Below, piece after piece: positions 18,608 to 28,105 of a stretch of DNA of 64,000 bases. Each line of letters opens with the position of its first letter. Within the stretch, counting starts at the first letter, position 1. Below the pieces are notes generated by a model. It made no database searches, was not told the origin of the DNA, and worked only from the letters and a program-made list of their open reading frames with translations. The DNA comes from Prolixibacteraceae bacterium (GTDB taxonomy: Bacteria > Bacteroidota > Bacteroidia > Bacteroidales > Prolixibacteraceae). The DNA lies in assembly GCA_023229575.1 (NCBI GenBank), contig JALNYZ010000020.1, positions 9,797-73,796 on the forward strand, in the 5' to 3' direction. The position numbers and the translations under genes were made by a program.

Positions 18608-19885
18608 ATGAAACGTTCAATAGTCCAATTAATGCTTTTTATGGCGGGGATTCTTTTGTGCTGTTCCCTTCCGGCACAAGAAAAGCCAGGCAAGAAGGCC
18701 CCTGTATTTAAAATGCAGGAATTTCACCAACGGGGTGGATTGCCCAATGTATTTTACAAGATTAAAACCCAGCGCCAAATCCGGATCGGGTACATTGGTG
18801 GAAGTATTACCGAGGCCAAAGACGGTTGGCGTGACCTGACTTTTAGCTGGTTTCGCCTGAATTTTCCAAAAACTGCGTTTTATCAGGTCAATGCGACCAT
18901 TGGCGGAACTGGTTCAGACCTAGGTGTTTTTCGCATGGAACATGATGTATTTACTGGTAAGCCCGACCTTCTTTTTGTAGAGTTTGCGGTAAATGATGAC
19001 GGTTTCACAAGGGAAAATGTATTGAGGTCAATGGAAGGATTGATCCGCAAAACATGGGCAGCCTTTCCAAATACCGATATTTGCCTGGTTTATACAACGG
19101 CTGAGAAGTTTTGTCCGGATCTGGTAAACGGAAAGCCTCACCCGGCATCTGAAGCGATGGAAGAACTGGCCCGACATTACGGGATACCTTCCATCCATGT
19201 AGGAATGGAGATTGCCCGTTTGTACGCCCAGGGAAAATTGGTACTAAGCGCCGATCCATCAGAAAATGAGCACACCATTGTTTTTACCAAAGACCGTACC
19301 CATCCGCTTTCGGAATCGGGCCATCCGTTGTATGCCAACGTGGTGGTAAAGTATCTGGATAAAATGAGCAAAAAAGCGAATAAAACAGTGCACCAGCTTC
19401 CTTTATCCTATATTCAGGATAACTGGCAGGGTGCCAAAATGATCGACATTTCGCAGACTGAACTTCAGGGGAAATGGACAAAACTATCCGGTGATAATCC
19501 GATCGTGCAACAATTTTCGGAATTTATGCCAACCGTCTATCAAGCGAAACCAGGAGCAAGCATGAAATTTAAATTCAAGGGGAAAGTACTTGGTTTTTAT
19601 GATTGTATAGGTCCGGATGCGGGTACCATTGAAATTTCAGTTGATGGAAAGAAACAGGAAAAATGCCGTTTTGACCGGTTTTGCAGTTACAATCGGAAAA
19701 ACAGTTTCTTCATTGACGGGTTGGAAGATGGGCCCCATGAGGTTGAAGTACGCGTATTGGATACTAAAATCGATAAAGCGGCCATTTTAAGTTTACGGGG
19801 AACTGTGATAAGCGATCCTGCCAGATATGAAGGGCTCGACTGGTTTCCGGCCAATGTGATGATCGTTGGCGAATTATTGAAATAG
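18608..19885 (+). CDS. Secreted SGNH/GDSL-type hydrolase (carbohydrate esterase-like)
   Basis: This is a 425-residue protein with an N-terminal signal peptide (LMLFMAGILLCCSLPAQ). The SGNH core shows block I RIGYIGGSITEAKDGW with catalytic Ser66, the glycine block NATIGGTGSDLG, the Asn block VEFAVNDDGF, and the catalytic Asp-His pair DRTHPLSESGH. The C-terminal ~150 residues form a jelly-roll-like region (FKGKVLGFYDCIGPDAGTIE) that may bind carbohydrate. It is likely to deacetylate or otherwise de-esterify the target glycan together with the alpha/beta esterase at 15329. It lies 36 bp after the GH88/105-like gene. Confidence 0.88.
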   Translation: MKRSIVQLMLFMAGILLCCSLPAQEKPGKKAPVFKMQEFHQRGGLPNVFYKIKTQRQIRIGYIGGSITEAKDGWRDLTFSWFRLNFPKTAFYQVNATIGGTGSDLGVFRMEHDVFTGKPDLLFVEFAVNDDGFTRENVLRSMEGLIRKTWAAFPNTDICLVYTTAEKFCPDLVNGKPHPASEAMEELARHYGIPSIHVGMEIARLYAQGKLVLSADPSENEHTIVFTKDRTHPLSESGHPLYANVVVKYLDKMSKKANKTVHQLPLSYIQDNWQGAKMIDISQTELQGKWTKLSGDNPIVQQFSEFMPTVYQAKPGASMKFKFKGKVLGFYDCIGPDAGTIEISVDGKKQEKCRFDRFCSYNRKNSFFIDGLEDGPHEVEVRVLDTKIDKAAILSLRGTVISDPARYEGLDWFPANVMIVGELLK

Positions 19886-19911
19886 CCTGATAAATACATA
19901 AAAAAACAGAG

Positions 19912-22900
19912 ATGAACTTTTTAAAACAGATAGGTTTATTTATAACCTTTTTCATACTGTATTTAGGCGCCTTGTTTGCCCAAAGCCCAAGCCAACAGGT
20001 TGTTTTCAGTTCAGGAAAAGCCGAGATTACGCTGGAAGACCATTTGCACCACCCATTTTACTGGTGGCCCAACACCTTACTGAGTTACCCGATTATTTTT
20101 AATGAAGATGTTCAAGAAAAAGAGCTGGTGCTTGTTGATGTGCAGACAGGTAAACAACAGGCTTTTCAGCTAACTGAAGTTGTAAACAACCCGTCAGGTA
20201 AAACAACAGCGGTGTTGCATTTTATATCAGACCTTCCTTCCGGCGGAAAAAAAGTTTTCATACTGAAAAGGGGCACCCCAGAGAACTTTCCTGCGATCAG
20301 TGTAGTTGGCAAAGGAAAGGATGTCGTTGTCCAAACAGATAAACTAACTGTTTGGATACCATCATCCCAGGCAGGAGAAGGCCCCGTTCCAGGGCCAATA
20401 TTGGGCATCGCACAGGAAATGGACAAGCGGATGGGGCAATCGCATTTCAATTCAGGAAAAAAAGAACTGAAGAAGATAGAGACGAAAGTGGCCAACCAGG
20501 GACCATTATTTACTGATGTAATTGTGAACTACCTTTTTACCGATGGAGCAACTTATCGTGCAGATATCCGCTGCATTAAAGGATATGAATTCATTGAAAT
20601 TAAAGAGCAGATGAATGGCTTCCCGGGCAGTGAAAAGTGTGACTGGGAGATTGAGTGGAACGGTTTTTCGCCCACTCACCGACAGGCCCCCAACCATCCG
20701 CAATTTAACAACGAACCGTACATTCCAGCAACAAAAGTACCTGGATTTGGCCGCTATATATGGGAAACCATAGATCAGAAAAACCTGGCAGGGCATACAG
20801 GCATCATCTATTCAAAGGATGATACAAAAATCCCCTTTGGAATAAATACGTATGGCAATTGGCCCGCGGAAACTACGGTAACTTCATCCGTTTTCTGGGA
20901 CGAGAAATCGATGCAATCGGTTGGTGTTTTTATGAACAATTCTTCCGGATGGGATGATCAGGAATATCCAATCTGGCATACTTCCGGGAAATTAAGTGTC
21001 GGCTTTTACTATCAGAATAAGCAGTTTTCATGGAAATATCCTGTGATAAGCGGGAACCGCTTTACGGCATTAAGTTGCTATAACCATCAGGAAGATATTG
21101 ATTACATGAATGACCTGGAGCAAAAGTACCAACCCCGGCAGCATCCTTCAGGGTTTACCTATCGTGTCCATCTGTCACAGCTATCGCACAATACTTTTTT
21201 ACAAAACAGGTACGGCACTATTTCTTTAGATAAGATAAAAGATTGGGTACTGACTTATCCAGACACTCTTCCTTTGGGGCCGGTAATTTTTGGGAAAGGA
21301 AAATTAAATTCAGTCAAGGATCTTGAGCAAAGCTTTCTCTTTGGAGAATTTGTGGTTGAACTGCCATATAGTGGTACCTGTCAGAACGGTGGATATGGAC
21401 CAACCCGTAACCGGCGATTTTACGATTCATGGGTGGGCGCATATAACCAGTTACTCCCCGCAATGAATCCGGTAGATAAGGAACGGTTTACTGCCATGTT
21501 TCTTTTTCATTCATATGTTGCGGCAGATGAAGAATATATGCCCATGCGTAAAATGCTTAGCGGGCATCCTAATTTTCTGGCCGATGTAAAAAGTTCACCT
21601 GTTATGGCAACCTTCCTGTTTCCGAAACATCCGGAAGCAAAAACCTGGGAAGAACTATTTGCCAAGTATGTCGAATTGAATACGCACTATCATACACGTC
21701 CTGAAGTAAAAAGCTGGGATGCAGTTGGCGGAAGGTGGACCGAAAATCTGGGGACCTATGTTTGGGGATTTCTGAGGCCTACCCTCAGGGCAAACTATTT
21801 GCTCCAAAATTATTTTGACGGGACCAACCATCTGGCCAATACCAATACTGACAAGTTAAGTTTCTGGCTTTTAAACACTTTGTCAGCACCTTTTGACGGA
21901 GAATCTTTAGATTTTTACAGGGACGGGAAACACAACCTCTCCAATCATTACTGGGGCATTGTAACAAATGGAAACGGGCCAAGAAGGGTGCATCCTCCAC
22001 AGGGAGCACACGCTGCCCGAAGAATGCCTCCGAGTTCATTTTGGTTGCTGGGCCATTCTTTAAAGAATTATGATCCACTTCTAGGTGAAAATATTAGTTT
22101 TCTTTCACATCCTGATGATCAGGAGGAAGAAGTTCCGGACAAGTCCGCTGATCCGTTTGCAATGATGTATCCTGAAAAGAAATTTGACCCGGGGACACCA
22201 CCTGATTTTAAGAGTGTCAAGTTTACCGGATATGGGGTAGTCCTTCGTGCGGTGGTCGGTACAAAAGATGAACTTTCGATCCACCTGGCGCAAATCGACA
22301 AAGGCCCAAATTACCGATGGGGAACAGCAGCAGACGGCGGTTGCGGCAACATCTATTTCTATGCGGCAGGTAAATCGTACAGCAATAACGGGAAAGAAGA
22401 CAGTGGCGACCGCCGTGTCCAGGATACCGACCTTATTACCAATTTTGGGGTTTTTAAGGACGGAAAATTCAAATCGGTAGGGATGAATGTTCTTGACAGG
22501 CCCATGTTTGATTTGGGAATCGGGCAGTTCGCAGAGATTGTCCCGTCACAAAAAAATCCGTACTCCTGGCCTGAATACCAGGGGCGAAGCATCATGTTAC
22601 TTGGCTCAGATTATTTTATTCTGTACGATGATGTACATGATAATAACATTGCCGGGCGCCTGAGCTGGTTTACCCATCCATTGGAAGAACTGCCCGAAAT
22701 TACAATTATCAAAGCTGGAGGGCTGGGATCATTCAGCAATAATGGTAGGGTTGATAAGACCGAGCTTAGCGGGAAAGAGTCGAAAGGCGTATGGTACGAC
22801 GGTAGCGGCGATTTTCTGACTTTTGTTTCCCATAAAAAGGGGTACAAGGTTGAGCCGACGCCGTTTGGCGGAATAATTACTTCGCCTGATGGCCATAAAG

Positions 22901-23937
22901 ACTACATTTTCAGGAACGATACGCCTGTTGATGTAAATGAACAGGATCTGGTATTCACCGGAACAGCCGGATTTATCCGCGAAAAGGAAACCGGACGGCA
23001 GGAATGGGCATTGTTTCACGGGACAAAAATAGGAAATGCCAGTTTCGAAATCAGTACGGCCAATCAGGATGCAGGCATAAGTGCAGTGTTTTCTGACCAC
23101 GAGAATATCAGAGGAAACTATTCAAGCTATCAGGCATCAGATGTGAAATTTAAGTGGAGTCAGTCGATACCTGATCATATAAGTTTCTATTTGGATGGAA
23201 CCAAACAACAGACAAAGGTTGAGGCAGGAATGATGGTGGTCAATATTCCGGCGGGTAAGCATATTTGGAACCTTACTGTTGGCTTGCCCGATTTGCTTCG
23301 CCCTGAAATTGATTTTACCCGGAACGAGAAAGGGAAAGTACTTTTTGCCGTCCGTCCGGTTGCAGGGGCTATCAACTATCGTTTCGAATACAGTACCGAT
23401 GTTGGGAAAAACTGGACAAAATTAAATGAGCAGCCAAAATCCCAATTGCAGATCAAGGCAACAGGAAACGAAACGAAAGGTTATATCCGTGTCATTGCAA
23501 AAAACAAGGAACATGAAGGCGAAGCATCGGTCATTTACCCGATTTATTTTACGCAGGAGAAACCACATTATCCCGATGGTTTAAAGTTGAGTATCGGTAG
23601 CGGAAAGATTGACCTGACCTGGGGAAAAGTATTGGGCTGCAAAGAATACAGGCTTTACCGGAGGATAAAAGGGTCGGGGAAATATGAGATGGTGCATAAA
23701 AGTGATACCCCATATTTTACTGATCGTTCAGTAACAAAAGGGAATATTTATGAATACTCGGTTACGGCTGTTAACGGGAACGGTGAAAGCGGGTTGTCGG
23801 GTTCAGTGGATTCTGATCCATCAAGTTGGCTGAATTTTGATCCGATGCCGGGTGAGCTATTCCGTAGAAGTGTTAACCTTTATGATGGTAGCAAGGACAA
23901 TTCGGGGAATCCCGTTGACCTGTATTATCCTGAATAA
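19912..23937 (+). CDS. Large secreted protein with C-terminal Fn3-like domains, family unknown
   Basis: I do not recognise the enzymatic family of this 1341-residue protein. It has a signal peptide (FLKQIGLFITFFILYLGALF) and a beta-rich N-terminal third. The middle region (about 470-750) is helical with many aromatic and His residues and includes TRNRRFYDSWVGAYNQLLPA and RVHPPQGAHAARRMPP. A second beta-rich part and two fibronectin-type-III-like domains follow near the C-terminus (from about 1130, including YRLYRRIKGSGKYEM and GNIYEYSVTAVNGNGESG). The layout, rift-barrel-like start plus toroid plus beta-sandwich, recalls PL26/YetA-type exo-lyases, but I cannot confirm that. It is embedded in the enzyme operon, 26 bp after the SGNH gene. 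Confidence 0.55.
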   Translation: MNFLKQIGLFITFFILYLGALFAQSPSQQVVFSSGKAEITLEDHLHHPFYWWPNTLLSYPIIFNEDVQEKELVLVDVQTGKQQAFQLTEVVNNPSGKTTAVLHFISDLPSGGKKVFILKRGTPENFPAISVVGKGKDVVVQTDKLTVWIPSSQAGEGPVPGPILGIAQEMDKRMGQSHFNSGKKELKKIETKVANQGPLFTDVIVNYLFTDGATYRADIRCIKGYEFIEIKEQMNGFPGSEKCDWEIEWNGFSPTHRQAPNHPQFNNEPYIPATKVPGFGRYIWETIDQKNLAGHTGIIYSKDDTKIPFGINTYGNWPAETTVTSSVFWDEKSMQSVGVFMNNSSGWDDQEYPIWHTSGKLSVGFYYQNKQFSWKYPVISGNRFTALSCYNHQEDIDYMNDLEQKYQPRQHPSGFTYRVHLSQLSHNTFLQNRYGTISLDKIKDWVLTYPDTLPLGPVIFGKGKLNSVKDLEQSFLFGEFVVELPYSGTCQNGGYGPTRNRRFYDSWVGAYNQLLPAMNPVDKERFTAMFLFHSYVAADEEYMPMRKMLSGHPNFLADVKSSPVMATFLFPKHPEAKTWEELFAKYVELNTHYHTRPEVKSWDAVGGRWTENLGTYVWGFLRPTLRANYLLQNYFDGTNHLANTNTDKLSFWLLNTLSAPFDGESLDFYRDGKHNLSNHYWGIVTNGNGPRRVHPPQGAHAARRMPPSSFWLLGHSLKNYDPLLGENISFLSHPDDQEEEVPDKSADPFAMMYPEKKFDPGTPPDFKSVKFTGYGVVLRAVVGTKDELSIHLAQIDKGPNYRWGTAADGGCGNIYFYAAGKSYSNNGKEDSGDRRVQDTDLITNFGVFKDGKFKSVGMNVLDRPMFDLGIGQFAEIVPSQKNPYSWPEYQGRSIMLLGSDYFILYDDVHDNNIAGRLSWFTHPLEELPEITIIKAGGLGSFSNNGRVDKTELSGKESKGVWYDGSGDFLTFVSHKKGYKVEPTPFGGIITSPDGHKDYIFRNDTPVDVNEQDLVFTGTAGFIREKETGRQEWALFHGTKIGNASFEISTANQDAGISAVFSDHENIRGNYSSYQASDVKFKWSQSIPDHISFYLDGTKQQTKVEAGMMVVNIPAGKHIWNLTVGLPDLLRPEIDFTRNEKGKVLFAVRPVAGAINYRFEYSTDVGKNWTKLNEQPKSQLQIKATGNETKGYIRVIAKNKEHEGEASVIYPIYFTQEKPHYPDGLKLSIGSGKIDLTWGKVLGCKEYRLYRRIKGSGKYEMVHKSDTPYFTDRSVTKGNIYEYSVTAVNGNGESGLSGSVDSDPSSWLNFDPMPGELFRRSVNLYDGSKDNSGNPVDLYYPE

Positions 23938-23968
23938 TAATGAATTTATATACTTACAATGAAACGAG

Positions 23969-24125
23969 CATGTACAAGGTTGTCCACCAAAGAGGATAAA
24001 AATAATATGAGATTTCCATGTGGCCTATTCAAAACAAATCATTTTCACATGAAATAGCCATGAGAATATGTTCAGACCAACCGAAAATGATTATGTGGCT
24101 ATTCCAATTGACCGTTAAAAAACAA
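23969..24125 (+). repeat. Copy A of a ~150-bp structured repeat, upstream of the GH92 gene
   Basis: Most of the gap before the mannosidase gene is homologous to 45809-45985. The core (24051-24103) is the best conserved part and contains the shared block ACCAACCGAAAATGA. It forms a stem of AATAGCCA (24053-24060) with TGGCTATT (24096-24103). In the other copy both arms change together (AATACCCA with TGGGTATT), which argues for a selected structure or a palindromic binding site. Confidence 0.7.
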
Positions 24126-24136
24126 AATATAATCAA

Positions 24137-26452
24137 ATGAAATATTTAAATTTCAAGATTTCAATACTTACTGGGTTGTTTTTTTTCCTTGTCCCCGGCG
24201 GCCAATTATTTAGTCAGGTACAATATGTGAACCCGTTGATAGGGACCAACGAGCGGGAGGTGGTTGGCGCCGGTAAATATGCCCGTACCGACAAGGGGCA
24301 AACCTATCCGCTTGTTGGGGTGCCGAACGGGATGAACAACTGGATCCCACAAACTCACGAAAGTGAAAAGAAAGGTTTCCCCCCATATTATTATGGGGAT
24401 ACAGGTATCCAGGGTTTCCGTAACAGCCATTACATGAGCGGGTCGGCTGCCAAGGATTACGGTACTTTTACCATCATGCCCATGTCCGGGCAATTAATTA
24501 CCGGAGCAAAAGACCGGGCATCTGCATTCAGCCATGGGGAAGAGATTGCCTCGCCCATGTATTATTCGGTTTACTTGGAACAGTATAAAGTGCTTGCCGA
24601 ACTTACCGGGCTGTCGCGTTCGGCGATGATGAAATTTACATTTCAGGTTGATGGCACCCATTACGTGGTAGTTGAACCAAACAGCGACACTGGCGATGGG
24701 TACATTGAAATTAATCCCGAAAAGAACGAAATCTCAGGTTACAACCCGGTTTCGCGCATATATCAGAGTTGGGGCAGTCCAGCCGGATTTAGTGCCTATT
24801 TTGTGGTCAGGTTCGATAAACCATTTGCTGCGTACGGAACATGGGAAAATAATGTCATTAAAAATAGCCAAAGAAAATCAAAGGGCGAAAAAACGCAGGT
24901 TGGCGCTTTCGTTCAATTTTCTAAAACTCCTGAAGTTGTTCAGGTAAGGATGGCCAGCTCGTTCACAAACATCGAAGAAGCGCGCCGGAACCTGGAGTCA
25001 GAAATTCCGCAGTGGAAATTTGCGCAAGTTAAAAACGTTTCGGAGGCCGCATGGAATGGGGCTTTGGGCAAAATCAGGATAAAAGGGGCTTCGCAAAAAG
25101 ATCTGATAAAGTTCTACACAGCTATGTACACGGCCAACCAACTACCCAGGGTATTTAACGACGCAGATGGCTCTTACGTTGGGTTTGCCGGAGAAAAGCA
25201 GGTACACCAGGCAAAAGGGTTCGACTACTATACCGATTATTCGATGTGGGACACGTACCGAGCCGTCCATCCGTTGTACACCATCCTTCAACCGCAACGG
25301 AGCGGCGACATGGCTCGTTCGCTTATCCTGATGGGGCAACAAGGCGGGTGGTTGCCAATTTTCCCCTTGTATAACAGTTATACCTCGGCCATGATCGGCG
25401 ACCACGGTATTTCCATGATCGGTGATGCTTACATCAAAGGCATTAAAGGTTTCGATATTGAGGCTGCCTACAGCCTGATGCGAAAAAATGCCTTTGAATT
25501 TAATACCGACTATCCAAGTTATAAAGATGGTAAAGGGCGCAGGGCTTTGAAGTCGTACCTGCAATATGGTTATATTCCACTGGAAGATACGGTAAAGGAG
25601 GCGTTTCACCAACGGGAACAGGTATCCCGTACCCTTGAATATGCTTACGATGATTACGTTCTTTCGCAGGTGGCCAGGAAACTGGGCAAGACGGACGATT
25701 ACAAAGAACTGCTGCGCCGGTCGGAAAACCACAAAAACGTGTACGATACGGTCAGTGGCTTCGCTCGTGGCCGCCATGCAGACGGGAAATGGGTTGAAAA
25801 ATTTAATGCCTACGTTCATGGGCACAGTAGTAAGGATACGGGAAATTTCTTCATTTGCGAAGGTACCCCCTTCCAATATACCTGGTCTGTTCCGCAGGAT
25901 GTTGCGGGCCTGGTTCGCCTGATGGGAGGGGAAAAGCCTTTCCTGAATAAGCTTGACCGTTTTTTTAATGAGACCCATTACTGGCACGGGAACGAACCCT
26001 GCCATCATATTGCTTACCTCTATCCATACGCAGGGGAACCCTGGAAGACCCAGGAATGGGTTAGGAAGATCGTTAAGAGTGAATATGAACCTGTCCCCAA
26101 TGGTTTATGTGGAAACGATGATGCAGGGCAGATGTCGGCATGGCTCGTTTTTAGCATGATAGGCTTTTATCCTGTTTGCCCCGGCATGCCCTATTATGTG
26201 ATCGGCAGCCCGATGTTCGAAGAGGTCAGCATCCAGGTCGAAAACAATAAGTTGTTCACCATAAGGACTATAAATAATTCCGCCAAGAATATCTATATCC
26301 AATCGTCCAGGTTGAACGGGGAACCCTTTGACCGATCGTTTATCTGGCACGACGAAATAGTCAAAGGGGGTGAATTGGTTTTTGTAATGGGCGACCACCC
26401 TAACAAAACCTGGGCAACCAGTATCGAAAGTATCCCTCCGGCGATTCGTTGA
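24137..26452 (+). CDS. GH92 alpha-mannosidase
   Basis: This is a calcium-dependent exo-alpha-mannosidase of family GH92, 771 residues, secreted (signal peptide ending GGQLFSQ). The N-terminal beta-sandwich begins YVNPLIGTNEREVVGAGKY and contains QGFRNSHYMSGSAAKDYG. The (alpha/alpha)6 part has YSMWDTYRAVHPL, the HGNEPCHHIAYLYPYAG block and the C-terminal GNDDAGQMSAWLVFSMIGFY, where the catalytic acid and base regions lie. Length is normal. It implies alpha-linked mannose in the target, and released mannose may feed the ROK kinase encoded next. The leader carries repeat copy A. Confidence 0.96.
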   Translation: MKYLNFKISILTGLFFFLVPGGQLFSQVQYVNPLIGTNEREVVGAGKYARTDKGQTYPLVGVPNGMNNWIPQTHESEKKGFPPYYYGDTGIQGFRNSHYMSGSAAKDYGTFTIMPMSGQLITGAKDRASAFSHGEEIASPMYYSVYLEQYKVLAELTGLSRSAMMKFTFQVDGTHYVVVEPNSDTGDGYIEINPEKNEISGYNPVSRIYQSWGSPAGFSAYFVVRFDKPFAAYGTWENNVIKNSQRKSKGEKTQVGAFVQFSKTPEVVQVRMASSFTNIEEARRNLESEIPQWKFAQVKNVSEAAWNGALGKIRIKGASQKDLIKFYTAMYTANQLPRVFNDADGSYVGFAGEKQVHQAKGFDYYTDYSMWDTYRAVHPLYTILQPQRSGDMARSLILMGQQGGWLPIFPLYNSYTSAMIGDHGISMIGDAYIKGIKGFDIEAAYSLMRKNAFEFNTDYPSYKDGKGRRALKSYLQYGYIPLEDTVKEAFHQREQVSRTLEYAYDDYVLSQVARKLGKTDDYKELLRRSENHKNVYDTVSGFARGRHADGKWVEKFNAYVHGHSSKDTGNFFICEGTPFQYTWSVPQDVAGLVRLMGGEKPFLNKLDRFFNETHYWHGNEPCHHIAYLYPYAGEPWKTQEWVRKIVKSEYEPVPNGLCGNDDAGQMSAWLVFSMIGFYPVCPGMPYYVIGSPMFEEVSIQVENNKLFTIRTINNSAKNIYIQSSRLNGEPFDRSFIWHDEIVKGGELVFVMGDHPNKTWATSIESIPPAIR

Positions 26453-26489
26453 AAAATTGAGAACCTACAGAAAATTTAAAAAGAAGAAC

Positions 26490-27470
26490 ATGAGTACAAT
26501 AATTGGTATTGATCTAGGCGGCACCAAATGTGCAGTTATCCTGGGGCAGATTGACAAAAATGGCCAACCAACAGTTATTAGCAAAGTGGTAGTCCCCACC
26601 AAAGATCACGTTGACCCTTACCAAATGGTCGGCCGGTTGCAGCAGGAAATGGAGGGTTTGCTTGCAACGCATCAAGTCGATATTCAAACCTTGGCTTCGA
26701 TCGGAATTAGTTGCGGAGGCCCGCTGGACAGTGTGCGGGGCGTGATTTTATCACCTCCGAACCTCCCAGGCTGGGACGAAGTTCCGATAGTGAAATTGTT
26801 CGTTGACAAATATGGGATATCCACAGCCATTCAAAACGATGCCAATGCCTGTGCTTTGGCCGAATGGAAGTTTGGAGCTGGCAGGGGAACTAAAAACATG
26901 ATCTTCCTGACCTTTGGAACCGGCCTTGGCGCCGGGTTAATACTGGATGAAAAACTTTATGCCGGGACAAACGACAATGCCGGGGAAGTAGGCCATATCC
27001 GGCTTGACAATTTTGGCCCGGTGGGCTACGGCAAGTCAGGGTCGTTCGAGGGTTTTTGCAGTGGTGGAGGAATAGCCCAGTTGGCTAGGCTGAAAGCAAT
27101 GGAAAAGTTACAGATGGGCGAAAAGGTTTCTTTTTGTAATCGGACTTCTGAACTTGAGTTAATAACTGCACAAGGTGTTGCTGAGGCTGCCAACAGTGGC
27201 GACCCGATTGCCCTGGAGGTTTATGGCATCTGCGGCACTTACCTTGGCAAAGGTATTTCTGTCCTGATGGATATCCTGAACCCCGAATGTATTGTCATTG
27301 GAAGTATCTATGTCCGTGCCAGTCATCTTTTAATTCCATCTCTTGAAAAAGAACTTCAGGTGGAGGCTTTGCCTCTGGCCCGGAGCGTATGCCGGGTTGT
27401 ACCTGCCGAATTGGATGAACAAATCGGCGACATGGCTTCCTTTTCGGTGGCCGCCAACCAACTCAAATAA
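26490..27470 (+). CDS. ROK-family sugar kinase
   Basis: This is a cytoplasmic sugar kinase of the ROK family, about 326 residues from the ATG at 26490; an upstream in-frame TTG at 26457 lies almost on top of the previous stop and is unlikely. The ATP site is at the N-terminus (IIGIDLGGTKCAVILG), the catalytic Asp lies in IQNDANACALAEWKFGAG, and a second phosphate motif is FLTFGTGLGAGLILD. The zinc-binding cysteine cluster of many ROK proteins is not preserved: the region reads GHIRLDNFGPVGYGKSGSFE. Likely substrates are mannose, glucose or an amino-sugar. It lies between GH92 and a GmhA-like isomerase, 12 bp from the latter. Confidence 0.9.
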   Translation: MSTIIGIDLGGTKCAVILGQIDKNGQPTVISKVVVPTKDHVDPYQMVGRLQQEMEGLLATHQVDIQTLASIGISCGGPLDSVRGVILSPPNLPGWDEVPIVKLFVDKYGISTAIQNDANACALAEWKFGAGRGTKNMIFLTFGTGLGAGLILDEKLYAGTNDNAGEVGHIRLDNFGPVGYGKSGSFEGFCSGGGIAQLARLKAMEKLQMGEKVSFCNRTSELELITAQGVAEAANSGDPIALEVYGICGTYLGKGISVLMDILNPECIVIGSIYVRASHLLIPSLEKELQVEALPLARSVCRVVPAELDEQIGDMASFSVAANQLK

Positions 27471-27482
27471 ATATATACTAAA

Positions 27483-28079
27483 ATGATAATTGATCAGATC
27501 AGAGAGAATTTCCGACAGGCACAGGAAGTACTCGACAATTTTATTTCGCATCCACAAACCTGGGAAAAGCTTGAGAAAGCAGGAGAATTCATGGTTCAGT
27601 CTTTAAAATCAGGAAATAAAATTATTTCCTGCGGCAATGGCGGTTCATTGTGCGATGCCATGCACTTTGCAGAGGAGTTGACTGGAAGGTTTCAGCAAGA
27701 CCGGACGCCTTTACCGGCATTTGCCATCTGTGATCCATCACATATCACCTGTGTGGCCAACGATTTTGGCTACGATCAAATCTTCTCCCGTACCGTGGAA
27801 GCTTTGGGTAAACCTGGCGATGTGCTATTGGCAATCAGCAGTAGCGGAAACTCTCAGAATGTGGTCAATGCCATTGATTCGGCCAAATATTGTGGAATGA
27901 AAGTGGTTGGCCTGACCGGAAAGACTGGCGGCCAAATGTCCGCATTGTGTGATGTGGAAATCTACGTTCCGTACAACGGGTATTCTGACCGTATCCAGGA
28001 GATTCACATCCAAGTCATTCATTCGCTGGTGAACTACATCGAATTGAGTATGCAGAAACAACTAAAAGTAGTAAAATAA
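27483..28079 (+). CDS. SIS-domain isomerase, GmhA-like (sedoheptulose-7-phosphate isomerase type)
   Basis: This is a 198-residue single SIS-domain protein close in pattern to GmhA: IISCGNGGSLCDAMHFAEEL, VANDFGYDQIFSRTVEAL, DVLLAISSSGNSQNVVNAI and the C-terminal DRIQEIHIQVIHSLVNYIE. GmhA converts sedoheptulose 7-phosphate into D-glycero-D-manno-heptose 7-phosphate. Placed between a ROK kinase and a sugar permease in a catabolic island, it may instead isomerise another phosphosugar released from the glycan. No other lipopolysaccharide heptose gene lies beside it, although the GHMP-like domain at 33427 resembles heptose kinases. Confidence 0.85.
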   Translation: MIIDQIRENFRQAQEVLDNFISHPQTWEKLEKAGEFMVQSLKSGNKIISCGNGGSLCDAMHFAEELTGRFQQDRTPLPAFAICDPSHITCVANDFGYDQIFSRTVEALGKPGDVLLAISSSGNSQNVVNAIDSAKYCGMKVVGLTGKTGGQMSALCDVEIYVPYNGYSDRIQEIHIQVIHSLVNYIELSMQKQLKVVK

Positions 28080-28105
28080 ACTAACAACAAATTAAGATAG
28101 ACAAA

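Noticed and set aside
25142..26008. 288-codon open frame antisense to the GH92 gene
   Set aside because: Complete overlap with a well-supported GH92 domain and no recognisable motif; a codon-bias shadow.
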